64,000 bases of DNA from an uncultured Aquimarina sp. GTDB lineage: Bacteria > Bacteroidota > Bacteroidia > Flavobacteriales > Flavobacteriaceae. Location of the stretch: positions 92,301-156,300 of the forward strand of contig CANMDH010000005.1 in NCBI GenBank assembly GCA_947496555.1, read 5' to 3'. The position numbers and the translations under genes are program-made. Each line of letters opens with the position of its first letter. Position 1 is the first letter of the stretch. Below, in pieces: positions 39,905-48,075 of the stretch. The notes below the pieces were generated by a model. The model worked only from the letters and a program-made list of their open reading frames with translations. It searched no databases and was not told the DNA's origin.

Positions 39905-39918
39905 CTATAACGTTATAG
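39905..39918. promoter_or_regulatory. Perfect 14-bp palindrome upstream of eno
   Basis: CTATAACGTTATAG is its own reverse complement and lies in the 186-bp gap between carA and eno, 123 bp before the eno ATG. A dimeric regulator site is possible. A weak -7-like TATCTTGC lies at 39997-40004. Confidence 0.4.
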
Positions 39919-39956
39919 TTGATAACTTAACAGTAATATTGCGGTATCCGTAATAA

Positions 39957-41330
<1,374 letters not shown>

Positions 41331-41354
41331 TATAGTGTACAATTATTGAATGAA

Positions 41355-41388
41355 AATAGGCTATCTTACCAGATAGTCTATTTTTTTT
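41355..41388 (+). terminator. Terminator after eno
   Basis: AATAGGCTATCT pairs with AGATAGTCTATT (one G-T pair) around TACC, followed by eight T. Confidence 0.93.
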
Positions 41389-41393
41389 GCGAA

Positions 41394-41401
41394 TAATTTT
41401 G
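41394..41401 (+). promoter_or_regulatory. Distal -7 promoter element of gltA
   Basis: TAATTTTG right after the eno terminator, 106 bp before the gltA ATG. Confidence 0.5.
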
Positions 41402-41422
41402 AAAACCCTCTGTAGGGCTAAA

Positions 41423-41437
41423 AATCGTATAACGATT
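41423..41437. promoter_or_regulatory. Inverted repeat between two gltA promoter elements
   Basis: AATCGT-ATA-ACGATT, a perfect 6-bp dyad with a 3-bp centre, lying between the two -7-like elements. Operator role is a guess from position. Confidence 0.35.
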
Positions 41438-41462
41438 AATAATATATTAACACTATATTTTG

Positions 41463-41470
41463 TATTTTAG
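41463..41470 (+). promoter_or_regulatory. Proximal -7-like element of gltA
   Basis: TATTTTAG, one mismatch to TAnnTTTG, followed by CAACCC, 37 bp before the gltA ATG. Confidence 0.45.
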
Positions 41471-41507
41471 CAACCCTTACAATAACAGCAAAATTCTAAA
41501 TAATTAT

Positions 41508-42794
41508 ATGTCAAAAATAGCTACGTTAGAAATCGACGGTAACGAATATGAGTTTCCAATTATAGAAGGAACAGAGAATGAATTAGGAATCGATATTAAA
41601 ACACTTAGAGGTGTTACCGGGGGTATTACCACCATTGATCCCGGTTATAAAAATACCGGAAGTTGCGAGAGTGGTATCACCTTTTTGGACGGAGAAAAGG
41701 GAATTCTAAGATACCGTGGATATTCTATTGAAGAGCTTGCCGAAAAAGCTGATTTTCTGGAGGTTTGCTATTTGTTGATTTTTGGGGAATTGCCGACCAA
41801 AGAACAATTAGAGAAATTTGATAAGGATATCAAAGAAGAGTCACATGTTGATGAAGATATGAAGAAGATCCTGGACGGATTTCCAAAAAGTGCTCACCCA
41901 ATGGGAGTGTTATCTTCTTTGACCAGTGCTTTAATTGCTTTTAATCCAGGATCTGTAGATGTAGATTCTGAGGAAGAAATGTATGGAGCTATCGTAAAGA
42001 TACTGGCTAAGTTTCCTGTGTTGGCAGCTTGGACCATGAGAAAACGAAAAAGCCTTCCATTAGACTATGGGGATAACTCTTTAGGGTATGTAGAGAATCT
42101 GCATAAAATGATGTTTGCAAGACCTAACCAAACTTATGAGGCGGATAAAATTGTAAATGATGCATTAGATAAGCTATTAATTCTTCATGCAGATCACGAG
42201 CAAAACTGTTCTACTTCTACGGTAAGAATTGTAGGTTCTTCCCATGCAGGATTATTTGCATCGTTATCTGCAGGTATATCTGCCCTTTGGGGTCCACTAC
42301 ATGGAGGAGCAAATCAAGCAGTTATAGAAATGCTTGAAGCAATTCGGGAAGATGGAGGTGATACGGCCAAATATATTGCAAAAGCAAAAGATAAAAGTGA
42401 TCCTTTCCGTTTAATGGGATTTGGTCATAGAGTATATAAAAATTTCGATCCTAGAGCAAAGATTATCAAAAAATCTGCAGAAGAAGTTTTAGGAAATTTG
42501 GGTATAGAAGACCCTGTTCTTGATATTGCTAAAGGATTGGCTGAAGTAGCTCTAAAAGATGAGTACTTTGTACAACGAAAATTGTATCCTAACGTAGATT
42601 TCTACTCTGGGATTATCTATAGAGCATTAGGAATCCCAACAGATATGTTTACTGTAATGTTTGCATTGGGTAGATTACCGGGATGGATTGCGCAATGGAG
42701 AGAGATGCGCCTGCGCAAAGAACCAATCGGAAGACCAAGACAGATTTATATTGGTGAGAACTACAGACCGTTTAAGTCCATTTCTGAGCGTTAG
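41508..42794 (+). CDS. gltA: Citrate synthase (type II)
   Basis: 428 residues; condenses acetyl-CoA and oxaloacetate at the entry of the TCA cycle. Start at the ATG before SKIATLEIDGNEYEFPIIEG. Active-site histidines are in HADHEQNCSTSTVR, GPLHGGANQAVIEML and FGHRVYKNFDPRAK, and the aspartate is in NVDFYSGI. The length and N-terminal beta domain match the Gram-negative hexameric type. It has its own terminator. Confidence 0.97.
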   Translation: MSKIATLEIDGNEYEFPIIEGTENELGIDIKTLRGVTGGITTIDPGYKNTGSCESGITFLDGEKGILRYRGYSIEELAEKADFLEVCYLLIFGELPTKEQLEKFDKDIKEESHVDEDMKKILDGFPKSAHPMGVLSSLTSALIAFNPGSVDVDSEEEMYGAIVKILAKFPVLAAWTMRKRKSLPLDYGDNSLGYVENLHKMMFARPNQTYEADKIVNDALDKLLILHADHEQNCSTSTVRIVGSSHAGLFASLSAGISALWGPLHGGANQAVIEMLEAIREDGGDTAKYIAKAKDKSDPFRLMGFGHRVYKNFDPRAKIIKKSAEEVLGNLGIEDPVLDIAKGLAEVALKDEYFVQRKLYPNVDFYSGIIYRALGIPTDMFTVMFALGRLPGWIAQWREMRLRKEPIGRPRQIYIGENYRPFKSISER

Positions 42795-42818
42795 AATCAG
42801 GGTAGTTTATAAGTACAG

Positions 42819-42848
42819 AAGCGTTGAAGAAATTCAACGCTTTTTTTA
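42819..42848 (+). terminator. Terminator after gltA
   Basis: AAGCGTTGAA pairs with TTCAACGCTT around a GAAA tetraloop, followed by a run of T. Confidence 0.95.
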
Positions 42849-42952
42849 TTGAATCCTCATTAAAAACTTTTTCAATAGTGGTTTTTTTTATATTTTGATA
42901 ATATTATACTTACTTTTTTAAAGAAATTTAGTTATGTAATATTGTCTATTTA

Positions 42953-42960
42953 TATATTTG
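42953..42960 (+). promoter_or_regulatory. -7 promoter element of the DDAH-like/CtlX/Rrf2 operon
   Basis: TATATTTG (exact TAnnTTTG), 48 bp before the first start codon. No good -33 element. Confidence 0.5.
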
Positions 42961-43007
42961 CCTAACTACTCAAACAAAACAGATTATTTTACACTTAAAA
43001 ACAAATT

Positions 43008-43925
43008 TTGTTGAATTTAAATATACAAAACGAAACGTCGAGGCTTAGGGCAGTGGTTTTAGGCACAGCTGTTAATAATGGACCAATTCCGAAAATAGAA
43101 GAGGCTTATGATCCAAAATCTATAGAGCATATCAAAGCAGGAACCTATCCTAAGGAAGCGGATATGACCAATGAAATGGAGGCCGTAGCCAAAGTTTTTG
43201 AAAAATACGCTGTAAAAGTATTTCGACCTGAAATAATTAAAGATTGTAATCAAATCTTTGCTAGAGACATAGCACTTGTGATCGAGGATAAATTTATTAA
43301 ATCGAATATCTTACCAGATCGCGAAAAAGAAATCAAGGCAATACAACATGTAATAGACCAAATTGATCCTGAAAAAGTGTACAAGGCACCTTCAGAAGAG
43401 ATTCATTTTGAAGGAGGCGATATTATGATTCATAACGATCATATTTTTATTGGAACCTATAAAGGAGGAGACTATCCAGATTGTATTGTTGCACGTACTA
43501 ATATGAAAGGGGTGGATTACATCAAATCACTTTTTCCAAACAAAACTGTAAAGGAATTTGATCTAAATAAATCTATGAAAGATCCCAAAGACAATGCGTT
43601 ACATCTGGATTGTTGTTTTCAACCTGTTGGGAAAAACAAAGCGATCATTCATAAAGAAGGTTTCAGAAACATATCAGATTATGAGTATTTGGTTAATTTC
43701 TTCGGAAAAGAAAACTTATTTCATATCGATAAGAATGAAATGTACCACATGAACTCAAATATTTTTTCAATAGCTGAAGATGTAGTGATTTCAGAAAGAA
43801 ATTTTACAAGATTAAATGCATGGCTTAGAAACCTCAATATTACTGTAGAAGAAGTGCCTTATGCCGAAATTGCAAAGCAAGAAGGCTTATTACGTTGTTC
43901 CACAATGCCATTAATACGAGATTAA
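43008..43925 (+). CDS. Dimethylarginine dimethylaminohydrolase / arginine deiminase-related protein
   Basis: 305 residues of the guanidino-group modifying (amidinotransferase) superfamily, which hydrolyse arginine-type guanidines to citrulline-type products. The catalytic set is visible: FARD (84-87), FEGGD (134-138), HLDCC with His199, and the nucleophile Cys297 in LLRCSTM. No ATG lies near the start; a stop just upstream and the conserved-looking N-terminus (RLRAVVLGT) make TTG at 43008 or 43011 the likely start. Three bases separate it from the next gene. Whether the substrate is arginine, methylarginine or another guanidine cannot be told. Confidence 0.85.
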   Translation: MLNLNIQNETSRLRAVVLGTAVNNGPIPKIEEAYDPKSIEHIKAGTYPKEADMTNEMEAVAKVFEKYAVKVFRPEIIKDCNQIFARDIALVIEDKFIKSNILPDREKEIKAIQHVIDQIDPEKVYKAPSEEIHFEGGDIMIHNDHIFIGTYKGGDYPDCIVARTNMKGVDYIKSLFPNKTVKEFDLNKSMKDPKDNALHLDCCFQPVGKNKAIIHKEGFRNISDYEYLVNFFGKENLFHIDKNEMYHMNSNIFSIAEDVVISERNFTRLNAWLRNLNITVEEVPYAEIAKQEGLLRCSTMPLIRD

Positions 43926-43928
43926 GGA

Positions 43929-44855
43929 ATGAAGCAAATAACAAATACAATAGTAATGATTCGTCCCGTACAATTTAGGATGAATGAAGAGACTGCAGTA
44001 AATAACTATTATCAGGAAAATACTGGCATTACAGATGCCAATGCAAAAGCCCAACAAGAATTTGATGGATTTGTAGCTGTATTAAAAAAAGCCGGAGTGA
44101 ATGTTATTGTAATAGAAGATGATCCTAATAATGATACACCTGATTCTATCTTCCCAAATAACTGGGTTTCTTTTCATGAAAATGGCGATGTAGGTTTATA
44201 TCCAATGTTTGCTGTAAATAGAAGAAGAGAACGTAGACCCGAGGTTTTGAACATTATAGAAACGTCTGGTTTTGAAATCAAAAATATTGTTGATTATACG
44301 TCTGCTGAAGATGAAGAGGTGTTTCTTGAAGGAACTGGTAGTTTAGTTTTAGATAGAGTAAATCGAAAAGCTTATTGTGCACTTTCGCCTCGGGCAGACG
44401 AAGAATTGGTTATAGAGTTTTGCGAAGATTTTGAATATACTCCGGTAATCTTTACGGCTTATCAAACAGTCGAAGGAAAAAGATTGCCAATATACCATAC
44501 CAATGTAATGATGGGAATAGGCGAAACATTTGCAATAGTCTGTTCCGATTGTGTAGATGATAAAAAGGAAAGAAAAAGTCTTGTAAATCATTTAAAAAAT
44601 GATGGTAAAGAGGTTATTACAATAACCGAAGATCAAGTAAATAATTTTGCAGGTAATATGTTGCAAGTTGCAGGTTCGGTGGATAAGCGTTATCTTGTAA
44701 TGTCAACTGCAGCTTATAAATGCTTAACCAAGGATCAAATAAATAAGATAGAAAAGCATTGTGCAATTCTTCATAGTGACCTTACGACTATTGAAACGTT
44801 GGGAGGTGGAAGCGCAAGATGCATGATGGCGGAGGTCTTTCTGCCGGGTAAATAA
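43929..44855 (+). CDS. ctlX: Citrulline utilization hydrolase CtlX-like amidinotransferase family protein
   Basis: 308 residues of the same superfamily as the previous gene but only distantly similar. Visible motifs are DSIFPNNWVSFH (around 72-83), FLEGTGSLVLDR with Glu134, YHTNVMMGIGE with His190 and GGGSARC with the nucleophile Cys298. The start IRPVQFRMNEETAVNNYYQ matches the family I know as CtlX or arginine deiminase-related. It should act on citrulline or a related ureido/guanidino compound. Together with its neighbour it could form a two-step arginine-citrulline-ornithine route; that is inference. Confidence 0.8.
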   Translation: MKQITNTIVMIRPVQFRMNEETAVNNYYQENTGITDANAKAQQEFDGFVAVLKKAGVNVIVIEDDPNNDTPDSIFPNNWVSFHENGDVGLYPMFAVNRRRERRPEVLNIIETSGFEIKNIVDYTSAEDEEVFLEGTGSLVLDRVNRKAYCALSPRADEELVIEFCEDFEYTPVIFTAYQTVEGKRLPIYHTNVMMGIGETFAIVCSDCVDDKKERKSLVNHLKNDGKEVITITEDQVNNFAGNMLQVAGSVDKRYLVMSTAAYKCLTKDQINKIEKHCAILHSDLTTIETLGGGSARCMMAEVFLPGK

Positions 44856-44861
44856 TAGAAT

Positions 44862-45272
44862 ATGCTTTCGAAGAAAACAAAATATGGACTAAAAGCGCTT
44901 ACATATATCGCTAGAAAGAAATGCGATCACCCAGTTCAAATATCTGAGATTGCAAAGAGCGAAAATATTTCGCAAAAATTCTTAGAAAGCATATTGCTGA
45001 CGTTAAGAAAGAATGGGTTTTTAGGTTCTAAAAAAGGTAAAGGAGGAGGGTATTATCTTATAAGAGAGCCAAAAGATATAGTGATGGCTTCAGTAATAAG
45101 AGTATTAGAAGGTCCCATAGCAATGTTACCTTGTGTAAGCCTTAATTTTTATGAAAAATGCGATGATTGCCCAGATGAGGATAGTTGTGCGGTTCATAGC
45201 TTAATGATAGAAGTAAGGGATAATACCTTAAAAGTATTGGAAAACAAGACGCTGGCCGATTTTATAAATTAA
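44862..45272 (+). CDS. Rrf2 family transcriptional regulator
   Basis: 136 residues. A winged helix N-terminus (KTKYGLKALTYIARK, ISEIAKSENISQKFLESILL, LRKNGFLGSKKGKGGGYYL) is followed by a cysteine cluster Cys91, Cys100, Cys103 and Cys109, similar to Fe-S binding members such as IscR. It is 6 bp behind the CtlX-like gene, so it probably regulates this operon, perhaps in response to redox or iron-sulfur state. The fold is sure; the signal is inferred. Confidence 0.92.
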   Translation: MLSKKTKYGLKALTYIARKKCDHPVQISEIAKSENISQKFLESILLTLRKNGFLGSKKGKGGGYYLIREPKDIVMASVIRVLEGPIAMLPCVSLNFYEKCDDCPDEDSCAVHSLMIEVRDNTLKVLENKTLADFIN

Positions 45273-45273
45273 T

Positions 45274-45888
45274 TTATTGTTTTTTGTATTTGTAAGGGCC
45301 TTTGATTTTACCCCATACCTGTTTACCCTTTTGGTCATAACCTCGGGTCCAAATAGATATTTTGTCTTTGCTCACCACAAAAGCACTAGTAATGTAATCA
45401 ATACCTTTAATATTACTAATGCAAGAACCCTTATTTGTTTTTCCCGAAAATATGGTCGAAGTTTTTTTCTTGAAGAATACCTCACAGCCCTCTCTAATTT
45501 CTATGTCGTCCAGAGTGAGCTTGTCAAAAAGCTTTGGATTATTCCAGTCAACTTCAAAATCCTTTGCATTAGCAATTATATAGCTAGTACTTACAAAATT
45601 AGAAGAGTCTAAACGCTTATAATTTACAATTCGCCGGCTATAGATATAGTCGTCCTGTTTTGCATCTGATACTTCAGAATATACCCAATAACCTGGTTGG
45701 TCTTTCCATATTCTCATGTTTATTAGGTTTAAGTGGGTAAAACTTACATCATTTTTGGCTTGCTCTTCATTAGAAAACTCCCCCAATAGTAATGTCACTA
45801 AGTCATTTAATTCGACATCTTTTGTACTTTTCGAATTGCAGCTAAGTAGTAAGATGAATAAGAAAAAAAAAGGTAAGAGTTGCTTCAT
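45274..45888 (-). CDS. CpeT/CpcT-like lipoprotein
   Basis: 204 residues with a type II signal peptide (LLLSC, Cys17). The rest matches the pattern of the CpeT/CpcT family, known from cyanobacteria as bilin lyases: LVTLLLGEFSNEEQAKND, INMRIWKDQPGYWVYSE, YSRRIVNY, GCEVFF, FSGKTNKGSCISNIKGIDYI and VWGKIKGPYKYK. There is no phycobiliprotein gene here, so the ligand must differ; the family is calycin/lipocalin-like. It converges with the Rrf2 gene one base away. Confidence 0.75.
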   Translation of the reverse strand: MKQLLPFFFLFILLLSCNSKSTKDVELNDLVTLLLGEFSNEEQAKNDVSFTHLNLINMRIWKDQPGYWVYSEVSDAKQDDYIYSRRIVNYKRLDSSNFVSTSYIIANAKDFEVDWNNPKLFDKLTLDDIEIREGCEVFFKKKTSTIFSGKTNKGSCISNIKGIDYITSAFVVSKDKISIWTRGYDQKGKQVWGKIKGPYKYKKQ

Positions 45889-45939
45889 GCAGTTTTTTGT
45901 TAAATATATGAAAAAAACACATAAAAACGGTAATTTATC

Positions 45940-45960
45940 GATAAAACTAAGCGTTTTATC
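45940..45960 (-). terminator. Weak terminator-like hairpin after the SDR/DUF2867 gene
   Basis: GATAAAAC pairs with GTTTTATC around a 5-nt loop, 9 bp past the stop on the minus strand. A/T rich and without a direct T run, so support is weak. Confidence 0.35.
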
Positions 45961-45969
45961 CTAGTAAAA

Positions 45970-47397
45970 TTAATTTTCTGATGTGATTTTTCGAATCATA
46001 CCTCCAAAAATAAAATAATGAAATGGAATCATAGTAAACCAATATAATCGCCCCCAAATACCTTTAGGTCTAAAAGTTGCCGTTTGGTGTAAAATGTTGT
46101 TCTTATCTATATCAAATTCTAACCACGCTTCTCCCGGAACTCGCATTTCAGCAAATAGTAATAAGCGTTTGTTTTTTTTGTCTGCCACTAAGACTCTCCA
46201 GAAATCAAGGGCATCACCAGAGAATATTTTATCCGGATGTGTCCTTCCTCTTCGCAATCCGACCCCTCCAAAGAACTTATCCAAATACCCTCTCATTTTC
46301 CACATCCAGTTACCATAATACCATCCCGTATCACCACCTATGGCCCATATACGTTCTATGACTTTTTCGGGATTATCAATCTTTAATTTTTTCTTATCGG
46401 TAAGGCAACCTCTTTTAGGGACCGTAATATACTTTTGCGTATTTATATTAAATCTACCACTTATCATAGAGTCCTTCCAGCTGGATACTACTTGATTCTG
46501 TTCTATTTTTATAAAGGCAAGTTCTAATGATTTGGTATATGAAATTGGTGTAATCCCTAATAATTTTTCTAACCGATCATCTTTTGCGATAACCGGTATT
46601 TTCATACTGTCTACCAAATTAAGTGCTAGTTTATAAGAGGTAGAGGTAACAAAATAAAGCCAGTAAGAGGATAATTTGGGCGTCATAACAGGAACTGTAA
46701 TGATAAAAGATTTAATACCCCTTACTTTGGCATATTGCTTCAACATTTGTTTATACGTTAAAATACCGGGGCCACTAATATCATACGATTCGTTATAACA
46801 CTTGGGATTGCCCAAAACTCCTGTCATAAAACTCAAAACATCTCTAATGGCAATAGGCTGTGTTTTTGTATTTACCCATTTTGGGGTAATCATAACGGGT
46901 AGTTTTTCGCATAAATCTCGGATAATTTCAAAAGAAGAACTTCCGGAGCCTACAATAATCCCTGATCGCAATACAGTGAGATTGTAATTGCCCTGGTATA
47001 ATATCTCTTCCACATTTTTCCGAGACCATAAGTGTTTAGATAGGTTTTTTTCGTTAACAATACCACTTAGATAAATTACTTGTTGAATATTAGTTTCTCC
47101 TACATAAACATTAAAGTTTTGAGCTGATATTTCTTCTTTTTTATCAAAATCTGATGTAGAAGAACTCATAGAATGAATTAAATAATAAGCTGCATCTATG
47201 TTTTTGGGTAATTTTGATGGGTCCGGAGCGTTCAGAAAGTCAATTTCTATTATAGAAACCTTTTCACTAGTCTCCTGATCTATAGAAAGCCTGTTTTTAT
47301 CTCGTACACAACAGATAACTTCGTGACCAGAATCTAGCAATAAAGGCAATAATCTCATACCAATATATCCATTGGTACCTGTGAGAAGAATTCGCAT
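45970..47397 (-). CDS. NAD(P)-binding SDR protein with C-terminal DUF2867 domain
   Basis: 475 residues. The N-terminal Rossmann domain starts RILLTGTNGYIGMRLLPLLL (GxxGxxG dinucleotide motif) and is of the atypical SDR/NmrA-like kind (AAYYLIHSMSS, VLRSGIIVGSGSSSFEIIRD). The C-terminal 170 residues are the DUF2867 domain (ERIWAIGGDTGWYYGNWMWK, DALDFWRV, RVPGEAWLEFDI, GRLYWFTMIPFHYFIFGGM). The substrate is unknown. The small gene downstream of 47452 lies just upstream of it on the same strand, so they may be co-transcribed. Confidence 0.88.
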   Translation of the reverse strand: MRILLTGTNGYIGMRLLPLLLDSGHEVICCVRDKNRLSIDQETSEKVSIIEIDFLNAPDPSKLPKNIDAAYYLIHSMSSSTSDFDKKEEISAQNFNVYVGETNIQQVIYLSGIVNEKNLSKHLWSRKNVEEILYQGNYNLTVLRSGIIVGSGSSSFEIIRDLCEKLPVMITPKWVNTKTQPIAIRDVLSFMTGVLGNPKCYNESYDISGPGILTYKQMLKQYAKVRGIKSFIITVPVMTPKLSSYWLYFVTSTSYKLALNLVDSMKIPVIAKDDRLEKLLGITPISYTKSLELAFIKIEQNQVVSSWKDSMISGRFNINTQKYITVPKRGCLTDKKKLKIDNPEKVIERIWAIGGDTGWYYGNWMWKMRGYLDKFFGGVGLRRGRTHPDKIFSGDALDFWRVLVADKKNKRLLLFAEMRVPGEAWLEFDIDKNNILHQTATFRPKGIWGRLYWFTMIPFHYFIFGGMIRKITSEN

Positions 47398-47451
47398 TTT
47401 TCTGTTTAAGTTACAAAGAAATTAATTTCAATAAAAAGAAACATACATGTT

Positions 47452-47883
47452 TTAAAGATCTTCGATATGGGTGGCACTATTATCGACTTTATAACTAAGT
47501 ATTTTTTTTACATATTTATGAATGGCTGAATCATTTTTTCCAGCCTTAAATTTTAAGAAATAATGGTCTCGATAGATAGAATATTCATCTGCTTTCCCTT
47601 TGTATAGATGCAATTTGTAGAAAGGGATCACTAATAAGTAGGTTTCTAGGCGAACTCCAAAACCTACTAATATTCCTTTAGGTCTTAATTCTATATTGCA
47701 GGTTTTAATGCTATTGTCCAGAATTAATAAATTATGTATTTCTATGCTGCTAGAAGTAATATGAAGTTTTGGAGATCCAATGCCTCCAAGTTTAATTCGT
47801 TGCATTAGGGTAAAAGGCTTGCCTACTTCATTGTTTACCTTTTTAGTTAACTCGGGATCTTTATAGGAGTTATTGACAAGCAT
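47452..47883 (-). CDS. Small protein of unknown function
   Basis: 143 residues, no signal peptide. It has a central hydrophobic beta-rich region (GILVGFGVRLETYLLVIPFY) flanked by basic segments, with a C-terminal KYVKKILSYKVDNSATHIEDL-like tail. I do not recognise the family; it has the look of a conserved flavobacterial cytosolic or membrane-peripheral protein. It is 54 bp upstream of the SDR gene and divergent from argS. Confidence 0.6.
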   Translation of the reverse strand: MLVNNSYKDPELTKKVNNEVGKPFTLMQRIKLGGIGSPKLHITSSSIEIHNLLILDNSIKTCNIELRPKGILVGFGVRLETYLLVIPFYKLHLYKGKADEYSIYRDHYFLKFKAGKNDSAIHKYVKKILSYKVDNSATHIEDL

Positions 47884-47947
47884 TCTTTTTTATTACAATA
47901 TAGCCAAATGATGAAAAAAACGAGTAGTATCACACTATAATTTCTAT

Positions 47948-47955
47948 TATCTTTG
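47948..47955 (+). promoter_or_regulatory. -7 promoter element of argS
   Basis: TATCTTTG, an exact TAnnTTTG match, 120 bp before the argS ATG. The long leader that follows holds two hairpins. Confidence 0.6.
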
Positions 47956-47980
47956 CAGCTTAATTAAGTGCAACTATTTA

Positions 47981-48054
47981 TAAGAATCTTTTTTAAAAGA
48001 AGTTCTTAAAAATGATGTATTGAACTTATCCCGCTAATGAGCGGGATCTTTTTT
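47981..48054 (+). promoter_or_regulatory. argS leader with an intrinsic terminator (candidate attenuator)
   Basis: First hairpin: TAAGAA-TCTTTT (47981-47992) with AAAAGA-AG-TTCTTA (47995-48008). Second: ATCCCGCT-AATG-AGCGGGAT (48028-48047), followed by CTTTTTT. The second is a full rho-independent terminator 22 bp before the argS ATG and downstream of the predicted promoter. The gene upstream is divergent, so it cannot serve that gene on this strand. Confidence 0.65.
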
Positions 48055-48075
48055 AATGACCCTTTATTTATAAAA

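Noticed and set aside
47981-48054. T-box riboswitch before argS
   Set aside because: No T-box consensus or specifier loop is seen, and the class is not known in Bacteroidota.
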